Shown: positions 1 through 7,756 of the stretch, one piece after another
Numbering within the stretch: the stretch's first letter is position 1
How the letters are laid out: the number at the start of each line of letters is the position of its first letter
Assembly (NCBI RefSeq): GCF_022690765.1
Contig: NZ_JALCZA010000008.1
Span: 59,354 to 123,353 of the forward strand
Length of the DNA stretch: 64,000 nucleotides
Source: Anaeromyxobacter oryzisoli
GTDB lineage: Bacteria > Myxococcota > Myxococcia > Myxococcales > Anaeromyxobacteraceae
Direction: 5' to 3'
Position numbers and translations under genes: made by a program
The notes under the pieces: model-generated
Told to the model about the DNA's origin: nothing
Seen by the model: the letters and a program-made list of their open reading frames with translations, nothing else
Databases searched by the model: none

Positions 1-1
1 G

Positions 2-1063
2 CTCCTCGACGAGCAGCTTCGGCACCTCGCCTCCATGCGCGAGCGCTGGGACGAGCTGGTCGGCCACCTCGCCATGCTGGTCCTGAACGTCGGGCTCTGG
101 CGCGACATGGGCTTCGCCACCTTCGGCCACTACTGCGCCGAGCGCCTGGGAATGGCGGAGCGGACCGTCGCGCAGCGCGCCGCGCTGGAGCGCCGGCTCT
201 ATGCGCTGCCGGCGCTCCGGCAGGCGCTCCGGGGCGGCCGGGTCAGCTACGAGCAGGCACGGCTCGTCGTTCGCGCGGCGGGAGCGAGCACGGACGAGGA
301 CACGGTCCGGGCGCTGATCGCACACGCCGAGGCCTCGACCTGCATCGCGTTCCGGCGTGAGCTCGAGGACGAGCTCGCCGCTCGGGCCGAGGCCGAGGCG
401 CGGGCCGCGGCGCAGATGTGTGCGCCGTCGCGGCAGGCCCACGACTCCGGGGAGGAGCGAGCGCAGATGTGTGCGCCGTCGGAGCTGCCTGCAAACTCCG
501 GGGCGGAACCAGCGCAGATGTGTGCGCCCTCGAGCCGGACCGACGACTCCGCGGCGGAGACGGGCACGCCGAGCAAGCCGACGGGCCCCTTCCCCGCGCA
601 GATGTGTGCGCGCGCCTGGCTGACCCTCCATGTGCCGCGCCGGGTGGCCCTCCTCATCGACGCCTCGTTCCGCGCGGCTCGGGCCGCCGCAGGTCACTGG
701 CTCAACCCGGAGGAGTGCGTCGTCCGCATCGCGGAGCACTTCATCGAGACGTGGACCGAAGCGGTGAAGCAACTGGAGCGCTCGCGCCCTGCGCGGAAGC
801 GGAAGGTCCTCGCGCGGGATCGGTGCCGCTGTCAGGTGCCCGGGTGCAGCCGCCCCGCCGCGCACGTGCACCATGTGTGCTTCCGCTCGCAGGGCGGCGA
901 TGACTCGGAAGAGAACCAGATCGCCCTCTGCGCCGCGCATCACCTGCACGCCATCCACCGGGGCTGGATCCGGGTCCGCGGCCGGGCGCCGGACGCGCTC
1001 CGGTGGGAGCTCGGGGTGCGTCGCGACGGGAGGGCGCTGGCCGTGTTCGGGCCGGAGGCCTGA
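2..1063 (+). CDS. HNH endonuclease-domain protein, 5' end outside the window
   Basis: The frame is already open at the window edge and continues into the ATG at 35 without a stop, so the true start probably lies upstream. The N-terminal half is helical and resembles the DUF222-like region that precedes HNH domains in high-GC bacteria. The C-terminus has a clear HNH/zinc-finger nuclease module: CRCQVPGC, then HVHH, then a final CAAHH, which together give the paired cysteines and the catalytic histidines. Such proteins are presumed DNA nucleases, but their roles are mostly unknown. The middle of the protein carries four copies of an AQMCA motif, encoded by a nucleotide repeat described separately. 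The next gene on this strand is gdx, about 120 bp away and separately regulated. The nuclease family is fairly certain; the cellular role is unknown. Confidence 0.8.
   Translation, partial: LLDEQLRHLASMRERWDELVGHLAMLVLNVGLWRDMGFATFGHYCAERLGMAERTVAQRAALERRLYALPALRQALRGGRVSYEQARLVVRAAGASTDEDTVRALIAHAEASTCIAFRRELEDELAARAEAEARAAAQMCAPSRQAHDSGEERAQMCAPSELPANSGAEPAQMCAPSSRTDDSAAETGTPSKPTGPFPAQMCARAWLTLHVPRRVALLIDASFRAARAAAGHWLNPEECVVRIAEHFIETWTEAVKQLERSRPARKRKVLARDRCRCQVPGCSRPAAHVHHVCFRSQGGDDSEENQIALCAAHHLHAIHRGWIRVRGRAPDALRWELGVRRDGRALAVFGPEA
410..612 (+). repeat. In-frame tandem repeat inside the HNH gene
   Basis: A 16-nt core, GCGCAGATGTGTGCGC, occurs at 410, 461, 512 and 596. The spacings are 51, 51 and 84 bases, all multiples of three, so each copy encodes AQMCA. 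The bases between copies are also related (ACTCCGGGG-like), so this is a degenerate 51-bp tandem repeat. Each core can fold into a small hairpin, with GCGCA pairing to TGCGC around a six-base loop. Confidence 0.9.
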
Positions 1064-1130
1064 CCGTCGGTGCCGGTCAGCAGTTGCCGCGAAGGTCCAA
1101 GACGGCTAGGTGTTGGTCGCTCATCTCGAG

Positions 1131-1170
1131 CCCTGACGAGGGCGACCCGTACCAGGAACGAACGACGGGC
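1131..1170 (+). promoter_or_regulatory. Guanidine-III (ykkC-III) riboswitch aptamer
   Basis: The stretch has the layout of the small guanidine-III pseudoknot. P1 is CCTG (1132-1135) pairing with CAGG (1153-1156). The conserved ACGAGG follows the first P1 strand (1136-1141). P2 is CCCGT (1146-1150) pairing with ACGGG (1165-1169), which interleaves with P1 to make the pseudoknot. A GTAC step sits before the closing P1 strand, as in the known actinobacterial examples. A ribosome binding site, GGAGG, lies at 1174-1178 just after the aptamer, and the gdx ATG is at 1187. Guanidinium binding would therefore be expected to change ribosome access. The gene downstream belongs to the class these riboswitches normally control. 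Confidence 0.8.
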
Positions 1171-1186
1171 CGTGGAGGCGTGTTCC

Positions 1187-1507
1187 ATGTCCTGGGTCGT
1201 TCTCGTCATCGCAGGGGTCCTCGAGGCCGTCTGGTCCCTCGGTCTCAAGTACACGCACGGCTTCACGCGCCCACTCCCGAGCGTCCTCACGGGCACGGCG
1301 ATCGTCGCGAGCATGCTGCTGCTCGCGCGAGCCGCGCGCACCTTGCCGATCGGGACTGCGTACGCGGTGTGGGTGGGGATCGGCGTAGTCGGTGCCGCCA
1401 TCGGCGGCGTCGTCCTGTTCGGCGAGACGATGCCCGCACCTCGCGTCGTCTTCATCCTCTTGCTCGTGGTGTCGATCGTCGGACTGAAGCTGACGTCCGC
1501 CGCATAG
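1187..1507 (+). CDS. gdx: Small multidrug resistance family guanidinium exporter
   Basis: A 106-residue protein with four hydrophobic helices and the characteristic Gdx/SugE sequence: MSWVVLVIAGVLEAVW with the essential membrane glutamate (E13), then GLKYTHGF, then a GTAYAVWVGIG segment in helix 3. Gdx proteins export guanidinium in exchange for protons across the inner membrane as antiparallel dimers. The ATG at 1187 is chosen because it has GGAGG eight bases upstream and gives a full match to the family N-terminus; the longer in-frame extension would run through the riboswitch. The gene appears monocistronic and regulated by the adjacent guanidine-III element. Confidence 0.92.
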   Translation: MSWVVLVIAGVLEAVWSLGLKYTHGFTRPLPSVLTGTAIVASMLLLARAARTLPIGTAYAVWVGIGVVGAAIGGVVLFGETMPAPRVVFILLLVVSIVGLKLTSAA

Positions 1508-2011
1508 CAGGCTGCCACTCGGCGCGAGCGGCGGCGGCGCGGACCGGCCGCTGGCCCATGTGGCCCATACGGTCACTCACCTCGTCGATGCGGACGCGGT
1601 ACAGCCGCTCGAGCGTCGGCCCGGTGCGGCTCGGGATCGCGGACCGGGCCGGCGCAGGGAATGGTCCAGCTCGCGCGGGCGCTGCGCGAGCGACCGCGGC
1701 TCCGGAGGCGGCGCGACGGGTAAGGTGAGCGCGCGCAACGCGACGACCATCCTCGGGGTGGCGCGGGCGACGCCGAGGCGGGTTGCGGAGCGCAACCGTG
1801 CGGGCGCTCGAGGGTTGCGGTGCGGGCGGCGAACCGGGAGCGCGCGAAGAGCACTGCTCCGCCGGGTCGGCGCTGTGTTTCGAGCGGCTGCCGGACCGGA
1901 TGACCTCGAGAGCATCGCGATGCGCGGCGTCGATGCGGTCCACCGCGTCGAGCGCGCTCGCCGCGGTCGTGCAGCTGACCGGCAAGCCTGACACGGGACC
2001 GTGTAGCGTGA
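1508..2011. other. Gap between convergent gdx and patB-like genes
   Basis: No convincing gene is seen in these 504 bases. Short open frames exist on both strands but have no family resemblance and strong Arg/Pro/Ala shadow composition. One minus-strand stretch near 1530-1610 (reading YRVRIDEVSDRMGHMGQRP) looks more protein-like than its surroundings and could be a worn gene remnant. It has no start or recognisable relatives. Confidence 0.4.
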
Positions 2012-3157
2012 TCAGCGCCGCTCTTCGCGCGCGAGGGCGCGGCGCATCCGCAACAGCGCCTCGTCGAGCACGGCGCGCGGGCAACCAAAGTTGAGCCGGA
2101 CGAAGCCCTGGTAGAGATCGCCCGGCCCGAAGGCCCGACCCGCCGAGAGCCCGACGCCCTCCGCCTCGAAGTGGCGCTGCGGGTCGGCCAGGCCCGTCGC
2201 GCGCGCGTCGATCCAGGCGAGATACGTGGCCTCCACGGGCGTCGTGACCAGCGGCGCCATGGAACGGAGCGCGGCGAGGAGGTGGTCGCGATTGCCACGC
2301 AGATAGTCGAGGAGCGCCCGGTGCCACGGCCCTCCGTGACGGAACGCGGCCTCGCAGGCAACCAGGCCGAGCACGTTCACGTGAGGGATGATGCCGCGCA
2401 TGGCGCGCTGGAAGCGCTGCCGAAGAGGGCGATCGGGGATGACCGCGAAGGCGCACCCCAACCCCGGGACATTGAACGTCTTGGAGGGCGCCATGAGCGT
2501 GATGCTGCGCCGGGCAGCGTCCTCGGAGAGGGTCGCGAAGGGGTGGTGCCGCCGGCCGGCGTCGAGGACGAGGCCGCAGTGGATCTCGTCGGAGCAGACG
2601 ACGAGGTCTCGGCGGCGGGCGAGGTCGTGGACGGCCTCGAGCTCCGCAAGCTCCCAGGCGCGGCCGGTCGGGTTGTGCGGATGGCAGAGCAGGAAGAGGC
2701 GGCACTCGGGCGTGAGCGCCCGCTCGACGGCGGGGAGGTCCCACTCCCACCGGACCTCGCCGCGGCGGAGCGGCGCGGTGAGCAGCACCTCCGGCGCGGA
2801 GAGGAAGGGCGGATAGATGGGGGTGGCGGTGAAGGCGGTCCCGCCCACGGCACGGCGGGCGACGTTCAGCCCCGGAACGACGCCGGGGAGCCACACGATC
2901 CACGACGGATCGACGTCCCAGCCGTACTCGCCGGCCAGGTGGTCGGTCGTCGCCTTGAGGAGCGACGGCCAGGGCTCGGCGTAGCCGAACACGCCATGCG
3001 CCACGCGCTCGCGCAGCGCCTCCAGGATGGGCGGCGCCGCTGCGAAGTCCATGTCCGCCACCCAGAGCGGGAGCACGTCCCGCCCGGTGTAACGGCCCCA
3101 CTTCATGGAGTCGGTACTCCGCCGATCGGGCGCGTTGTCGAAATCGAAGGACGTCAC
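2012..3157 (-). CDS. PatB/MalY-type PLP-dependent C-S lyase (cystathionine beta-lyase-like)
   Basis: A fold-type I aminotransferase-like enzyme of about 381 residues. Family hallmarks are the N-terminal DRRSTDSMKW (in place of the usual DRRGTNSVKW), PLWVADMDF, the HPHNPTGR motif, SDEIHCGLV with the PLP-contacting aspartate, and MAPSKTFNVPGL with the Schiff-base lysine. These enzymes cleave cystathionine or cysteine S-conjugates to a thiol, pyruvate and ammonia; some MalY members also act as regulators. The GTG at 3157 is selected because GGAG lies about seven bases upstream and the product then starts just before the conserved DRR motif. The longer in-frame extension to 3340 is low-complexity and unlikely to be translated. 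The gene stands alone and is convergent with gdx. Confidence 0.85.
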   Translation of the reverse strand: MTSFDFDNAPDRRSTDSMKWGRYTGRDVLPLWVADMDFAAAPPILEALRERVAHGVFGYAEPWPSLLKATTDHLAGEYGWDVDPSWIVWLPGVVPGLNVARRAVGGTAFTATPIYPPFLSAPEVLLTAPLRRGEVRWEWDLPAVERALTPECRLFLLCHPHNPTGRAWELAELEAVHDLARRRDLVVCSDEIHCGLVLDAGRRHHPFATLSEDAARRSITLMAPSKTFNVPGLGCAFAVIPDRPLRQRFQRAMRGIIPHVNVLGLVACEAAFRHGGPWHRALLDYLRGNRDHLLAALRSMAPLVTTPVEATYLAWIDARATGLADPQRHFEAEGVGLSAGRAFGPGDLYQGFVRLNFGCPRAVLDEALLRMRRALAREERR

Positions 3158-3518
3158 GTGCTGGCTCCGCCGCTGGACGGCGCCGTCCGCGGGCCGGCGC
3201 AGCGCACGCGAGCATGCCACGGCGACGCCACGGCCGTCACCGCTGTGACCGCGCGCCGGGCGCAACGGCGTCTTGCTCCGGGCAAACGCTCGATGGCCCG
3301 ATGACCGGGCCGTTGACCTGCGACGGAGACGACCCGGCACATCGCCGCGTGGCTGCTCTACCGCCGCCCGGGAGCCCCCTACCCCGCCGCGCGTTGCGCC
3401 CGCTCCTGGTTCCCCGCCGTCCCGATGGCGCGAGATCCATCTTCCGCTGCACCTTGCTCGCTCTCTGCGTGGCCGGAATGGAACGGACGGCGTAGCCGAG
3501 GCCGAGGTCCCGCGGCGT
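3158..3518. other. Upstream region of the patB-like gene
   Basis: These 361 bases hold no gene I can support. A plus-strand frame at 3214-3495 has no ribosome binding site and shadow-like composition. The region should contain the promoter of the C-S lyase gene, but no clear -35/-10 pair stands out. Confidence 0.35.
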
Positions 3519-4097
3519 TCACGCCTCGGGCGGAACCGCGTGCCCGACCAGCTTCAGCAGGTAGACCGGCGCGAACCACTCGAGGCCGACGGGCCACGCG
3601 ACCGCGGAGGCGATGACGAGCCCGAGCGCCACCGCGCCGAAGGCGACCGGCCGCGCGACGGCGCGCGGGGCGAGCTCCACGATGGCCGCGGCCGCGAGCA
3701 TCCCGCCGTAGAGCGCGGCCGCCTGCGCCCACGGCGTCTCGAACGCCCAGGCGAGCGCGACCGGGTGCACGTGCCCCGCGTAGAAGAGCGCGCGGGCGCG
3801 GCTCTGGCCCGGCCGGTGGGACCACCGCGCCGAGGAGCGGGTCGCGTTCCCGACGACCCCGCCGCCGAAGTCGAAGGCGATCGCGATCGCCAGCGCCCAC
3901 TGGAGGGCGCCCCACCCAGGCGCGCGTGCGGCGGCGGCAGCGGCGACGAGGCAGGTGAACACGAGCGCCCCGACGAACACGACCCGGGCCTCGAGCGCGG
4001 TGGTCTCCGGCCCCAAGACGCGCCGGAAGACGGAGACCAGGGGGGACGACGCGGCGAGCGGGGCGCCGCCGGCGAGGCCGGGCTCGAGTCCGTTCAT
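3519..4097 (-). CDS. Uncharacterised integral membrane protein
   Basis: A 192-residue protein with about five or six hydrophobic stretches, for example around residues 40-58, 65-80, 105-125, 130-150 and 155-175, and a short polar N-terminus. Conserved-looking loop features include DFGGGVVGNATRSS, followed by an RxxFYAGHVHP segment whose two histidines sit at a membrane boundary. I do not recognise the family. The ATG at 4097 is the only reasonable start. An istB remnant lies immediately upstream on the other strand, so the neighbourhood has been disturbed by insertion sequences. Likely an inner-membrane protein of unknown role. Confidence 0.6.
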   Translation of the reverse strand: MNGLEPGLAGGAPLAASSPLVSVFRRVLGPETTALEARVVFVGALVFTCLVAAAAAARAPGWGALQWALAIAIAFDFGGGVVGNATRSSARWSHRPGQSRARALFYAGHVHPVALAWAFETPWAQAAALYGGMLAAAAIVELAPRAVARPVAFGAVALGLVIASAVAWPVGLEWFAPVYLLKLVGHAVPPEA

Positions 4098-4199
4098 GCC
4101 GCCATGCTACGGGCGCTGTCGAAGTACACGCAATGTGATTCCCGACGCAGTCCAGAGCTGCGACAACGCGACGCGCGCGGGGGCGGCCAAACGGCCAGA

Positions 4200-4394
4200 C
4201 GAGGATACGAGGTCGCCTTCATGCGGGCCACCCGCGCACTCGCCCAGTTCGGCGCGCGGCGCGCGGACGGTACGTACGAGCGCCGCCTCGCGAGCTTCGC
4301 ACGTCCCGACCTGCTCATCCTGGACGACTTCGGGCTCCAGCCGCTCCGCGCGCCGGCGCCCGAGGACCTCTACGAGATCGTGGGCGAGCGGCAT
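4200..4394 (+). pseudogene. Fragment of IS21-type transposition ATPase (IstB)
   Basis: A reading frame without its own start carries a recognisable internal piece of IstB: GYEVAFMRATRALAQ, then the SFARPDLLILDDFG Walker B region, then APEDLYEIVGERH. The Walker A half and the C-terminal sensor region are missing. After about 4394 the similarity stops abruptly, and the next gene on the opposite strand ends at 4416. No istA and no clear terminal inverted repeats are seen. This is a decayed insertion-sequence remnant, not a functional gene. Confidence 0.75.
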
Positions 4395-4415
4395 TCGGCC
4401 GCGCTGCTCCGCAGC

Positions 4416-5777
4416 TCACCGTCGCGGCGCGCGATAGACGAACGCTCCAGGGAGGGTCGCCGTCTGACCGTCGGGATTGACGACCGTGACGTCGACAGGG
4501 CCGGGATCGTTCGCGGGCGGAGTGACCGTGATCGTCGCGGCGCTCGTCACGCGCACGCGGGTCGAGCGCGCTTCGCCGAACGTCACCGTGGCGCCGGTCT
4601 GGAAGTAATTTCCGCGGATGAGCACCGATCCCTTGCCGTTCGGGGGCGCCGCGTCCGGGCTGACCCTGTCGATCCGAGGTGGCGCGACGAACGAGATGAG
4701 GCCGCCTCTGGTCTGGGCATACCGCAAGCCGACCGAGACCGGTCCGATCCAGGTCTCGCCGTCCGGGGAAGTCGCGGACATCGCGTCGCCCGAGGCGCTC
4801 GAGCCGACCGCGACGTACCGTGAGCCATTCCACGTGATCGCGCGGTAATCTGCGCCGGGCGGGAGCGCGAACGGTCCCATCCACGCGACCCCGTCCTGCG
4901 ACACGAAGGCGCTGCGCGCGTCGGACGAACTGGTTCCGATCACGACGAACTGTGAACCGTCCGATGCGGCGGCGAAGCAGGCCTTCGCGAACGGCAGCGG
5001 GGCGGCGGACCAGTTCTGACCGTCCGGCGAGGTGCCGAAGACGCACCTGGAGGTCGAGTCGGTCCCCACAGCCATGAACGACGTTCCGTTCGGCATCACC
5101 TCCATCGATGTGAAGGGCTGCGGCACCGGAACGACCGTCCAGTGGAGGAGGTCGGTCGACGTCCCGAGGATTCCTTGGCAGTCGAAAGGCGGTGACATGC
5201 ACCCCTTTCCTCCGGAGGCGACGAGCGTGGACCCGTTCCACGCCGGGCCGTCGAAATACGAAGCCTCATACACGATGACCGGTCCGGTCCAGGGCGAGGT
5301 CGCATCCACCGACGTGAACGAGATCGCGTTGTACCCGTCGAACGACCCCACCGCCACGAACGAGGTACCCGCCCAGGTTAGCCCCGTGAGGCTCTCACCC
5401 ATCCATATCGGGCCGCGGTACTCCCAGGTGACGCCGTCGCGAGACGTAGAGGTGACGGGGGGACCGCCGGTCGCCCCCATCGCAACGAGCAATGAGCCAC
5501 TCCACGCGACCTGCGTGTAGACGACGCCCGACTCAGACCACGCGTCTCGGGGGATCGAGTGTGACGTCCATGTCACTCCATCCCAGATGCTCGCGGAGTC
5601 GTAGCCGACCGCGAGCACGAGCCAGGTCGGTCCGATTGCGGGCACTTGCGCATCCTCGCCGGCAGCTTCGGCCGACGCGACTGCTGACGTCGAATCCGGG
5701 TCCCCGTTGGCGTCCGTGGCCGACGCGAGCAAGATCACGGTGGTCAAGACGCCCATCCAAGACAGGTCTCGTTTCAT
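4416..5777 (-). CDS. Secreted beta-propeller-like protein with C-terminal IPT/TIG domain
   Basis: A 453-residue protein starting with a short signal peptide (MKRDLSWMGVLTTVILLASA) and so probably exported. The middle is built from about six repeats of a W.G...VAVG pattern with DG..W turns, such as VAWSGSLLVAMG, LTWAGTSFVAVG and ITWNGSRYVAVG, typical of propeller or BNR-like blades. The last 90 residues (about 360-450) match an IPT/TIG immunoglobulin-like fold, with PPRIDRVSPDAAP at its start and GPVDVTVVNPDGQTA near its end. Binding to a polymer or cell surface is likely, but no substrate can be named. The ATG at 5777 has a G-rich stretch upstream. The gene stands between two mobile-element remnants. 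Confidence 0.72.
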   Translation of the reverse strand: MKRDLSWMGVLTTVILLASATDANGDPDSTSAVASAEAAGEDAQVPAIGPTWLVLAVGYDSASIWDGVTWTSHSIPRDAWSESGVVYTQVAWSGSLLVAMGATGGPPVTSTSRDGVTWEYRGPIWMGESLTGLTWAGTSFVAVGSFDGYNAISFTSVDATSPWTGPVIVYEASYFDGPAWNGSTLVASGGKGCMSPPFDCQGILGTSTDLLHWTVVPVPQPFTSMEVMPNGTSFMAVGTDSTSRCVFGTSPDGQNWSAAPLPFAKACFAAASDGSQFVVIGTSSSDARSAFVSQDGVAWMGPFALPPGADYRAITWNGSRYVAVGSSASGDAMSATSPDGETWIGPVSVGLRYAQTRGGLISFVAPPRIDRVSPDAAPPNGKGSVLIRGNYFQTGATVTFGEARSTRVRVTSAATITVTPPANDPGPVDVTVVNPDGQTATLPGAFVYRAPRR

Positions 5778-6186
5778 GATCCCCCCGGGGCTCTGGATGC
5801 CTCTCGCGAGCCCGCGACAACGGCCGTGTGCGGACGTGAGTGGCAGGGCAGGAAAACGCTACGCGTCGCCGGCGCGTGCGGTCCCGAGCACGATGGGGCG
5901 CGCGCTCATGACGCAGACGTCCAAATGGGCGGCGGCGCAGTCGTCAGGCTTCATGCCGCCCACGCGGGCGTTCGATCACGCTGCGCGATAATGGGGATGA
6001 CCTCGACCCGAGCCGGTCGCGACCGACTCACGCTGCGCCATCTTCACGCTCAGGCGGATTTCGAGGAGGCGCGCTGAGCGAGCCCGATGGCTGACCCGTG
6101 GCCGACCGCCTGCGCGAACAAGACGACCACCGGCGAACTGGGCCTGAACGCGGCCGCCCTCCGGGCGGTCCGGGCACACCTCGCGT
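5778..6186. other. Intergenic region upstream of the propeller gene
   Basis: No gene is supported in these 409 bases. Some plus-strand stretches could be the further-decayed N-terminal continuation of the recombinase remnant that begins near 6187, but the reading frame cannot be followed. Confidence 0.35.
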
Positions 6187-6511
6187 CTCGCCGAGGTCGC
6201 CGCTGCCGAGGCGCGCGTCGAGAAGGTGACGGACGTCCTCGCGCGCATCGGGTTCTCGGAGCCGCTCGCGCGCCGCCTTCGGACCGAGGAGGCGAAATTG
6301 CGCGACCTCCGCGCCCAGCTCGCGCGGGCCACCCTGCGCCGAAGCGAAGCCGGGTCTGGGTCGCGGCGGTCCTCACGGCCCTTGGCGATCTGGACGCCCT
6401 AGCGGCGAAGAGGCCCGAGCAGGCGCGGACCGCGCTCGCCCAGGTCGTCGAGTCGATCGAGCTGACGCCCGGGCCGGACGGGCTACACGGCGAAGCTGAC
6501 CCTCAGAAATG
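6187..6511 (+). pseudogene. Frameshifted C-terminal remnant of a large serine recombinase
   Basis: Two frames must be joined to read it. From about 6187 one frame gives a coiled-coil segment (VEKVTDVLARIGFSEPLARR, then EEAKLRDLRAQLARA). After about 6365 a different frame gives LGDLDALAAKRPEQARTALA and VVESIELTPGPDG, and a further shift near 6480 gives YTAKLTLRNGT. This order (coiled coil, then a short helix and a final strand ending near a KLTLKN motif) is that of the C-terminus of large serine recombinases. The catalytic N-terminus is missing. The remnant ends beside the initiator tRNA gene, a common type of integration site. Confidence 0.65.
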
Positions 6512-6546
6512 GAACAGGCCGCGCTCCAGAGGGAGGCGGCCTGTTC
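6512..6546 (-). terminator. Hairpin terminator of the initiator tRNA gene
   Basis: An 11-bp perfect inverted repeat: GAACAGGCCGC at 6512-6522 pairs with 6536-6546, with a further CTCC/GGAG pairing possible inside. Read on the minus strand it lies nine bases beyond the CCA end of the tRNA and is followed by a modest T-rich stretch (CCATTTCT). It is a plausible intrinsic terminator; the T-tract is weak. Confidence 0.65.
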
Positions 6547-6554
6547 GTTCAGAC

Positions 6555-6634
<80 letters not shown>

Positions 6635-6662
6635 GGTGGGAAAAGCGTCGTTGCGAGGCGGG

Positions 6663-6691
6663 GTTCTACAGGCGAGCCCCCCGCTGGTCAA
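6663..6691 (-). promoter_or_regulatory. Sigma-70-type promoter for tRNA-fMet
   Basis: On the minus strand: -35 TTGACC (6686-6691), 17-bp spacer, -10 TAGAAC (6663-6668). Transcription would start near 6656, giving a leader of about 25 nt before the mature tRNA 5' end at 6631. Confidence 0.8.
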
Positions 6692-6889
6692 GACATTTTT
6701 GACGGCCCGGGCGAGGGTTGAACGCCGGGGGCCGAGCGCAGGCCCCGACCGCGAGCGAGCGGAAGAGCGGGCTGCGCACGCACGCAGAGGGATCGCTCTC
6801 GCCGCCTCCGCCCTCACCGCCTCCGCCGCCTCCGGCGCCGCTGTTGCCGCCCTGCCGTTGCCACCCCGCCCTCATCGCCCTCGCCGCCC

Positions 6890-7756
6890 TCACCGCCCGC
6901 GGCGCCGCACGAGCGCGCCGGCCCCGACGAAGAGCGCGGCGATCGCCACCATGGTCGCGCCGGTGGGGATCTCCCAGACCCACGACAGCACATAGCCGGC
7001 GGCGGCGGAGAGCACGCCGATCACGCCGGCGATGGCGAAGGCGACCCGGAAGCGGGCCCCGCCGGCGAGCGCGGCGGCGGCGGGGAGCGTGAGGAACGCG
7101 AAGACGGGCAGCGCGCCGAGCGCGCGGGCGGTCACGGGGATCGCGAGCCCGATCGTGAGGAACAGCAGCGCGTCCCAGCGGCGCACGGGCATCCCGAGCG
7201 AGAGCGCGGTCTCGGGGTCGAACGACACGAACGCGAGCTCCTTCGCGAACAGCGCGTGCACGGCGACGCAGACGACCGCCACCACCGCGATCACGGCGAG
7301 GTCGCCGGCGGGCACCGCCACGGCGTTCCCGAACACCATCCCGCCGAGGTCGTGCGCGGCGTGGACGAGCTGGCTCACGCCGAGCACGACCGCGGCCGAC
7401 GCGACCACCCAGGCCGCGCCGACGCCGGCCTCGGCCGGGAGCCGGCGCGGGCGGAACGCCCCGAGGAGGAGCGCGCCGGCGACGGAGAACAGGATCGCCA
7501 CCGCGAGCTGCTCGGACGCGTGCTCGGTCTCGATGTGCACCCGCTCCTCGACGAGCAGCGTCGCCACGAGCCCGAGCGTCGAGAGCTGGGTGAGCGCCGC
7601 GGAGACGAACACGGTCCGCCGGAGCACGACGTAGACGCCCAGGACGCCGAGCAGCGCCCCGGAGAGGATCGAGGCGGCGAGCGGGATCTCCCAGATCTCG
7701 CGCGCCGCGAGGAACTCGGCGAGCTTGCCCGCCGGCACGGCATCCAGCCCGTTCAC
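6890..7756 (-). CDS. znuB: Zinc ABC transporter permease, ZnuB family
   Basis: A 288-residue membrane protein with about eight hydrophobic segments, typical of metal-type (ABC-3) permeases. Family features are ILSGALLGVLGVYVVLRR near residues 28-45, the SFDPETALSLGMPVRRWD loop that contacts the ATPase, and the final GATMVAIAALFVGAG. It forms the inner-membrane channel for zinc delivered by the binding protein. The start is the GTG at 7756, which overlaps the last bases of the ATPase gene (GTGA at 7753-7756) and has a GGGAGG site just upstream, so translation is coupled. It is the last gene of the five-gene metal operon. Confidence 0.9.
   Translation of the reverse strand: MNGLDAVPAGKLAEFLAAREIWEIPLAASILSGALLGVLGVYVVLRRTVFVSAALTQLSTLGLVATLLVEERVHIETEHASEQLAVAILFSVAGALLLGAFRPRRLPAEAGVGAAWVVASAAVVLGVSQLVHAAHDLGGMVFGNAVAVPAGDLAVIAVVAVVCVAVHALFAKELAFVSFDPETALSLGMPVRRWDALLFLTIGLAIPVTARALGALPVFAFLTLPAAAALAGGARFRVAFAIAGVIGVLSAAAGYVLSWVWEIPTGATMVAIAALFVGAGALVRRRGR

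Noticed and set aside
410..612. CRISPR-like array
   Set aside because: Repeats are in frame within a gene, spacers are themselves related, and no cas genes are in the window.
1131..1170. Guanidine-II (mini-ykkC) riboswitch
   Set aside because: ACGA occurs, but not as tetraloops of two hairpins; the interleaved P1/P2 pairing fits guanidine-III instead.
1452..1760. Minus-strand peptide reading YRVRIDEVSDRMGHMGQRP
   Set aside because: It looks protein-like over about 20 residues but has no start, no neighbours in frame and no recognisable family; kept only as a note in the gap entry.
3214..3495. Plus-strand 93-residue open frame
   Set aside because: No ribosome binding site, no family, shadow-type composition; not listed as a gene.
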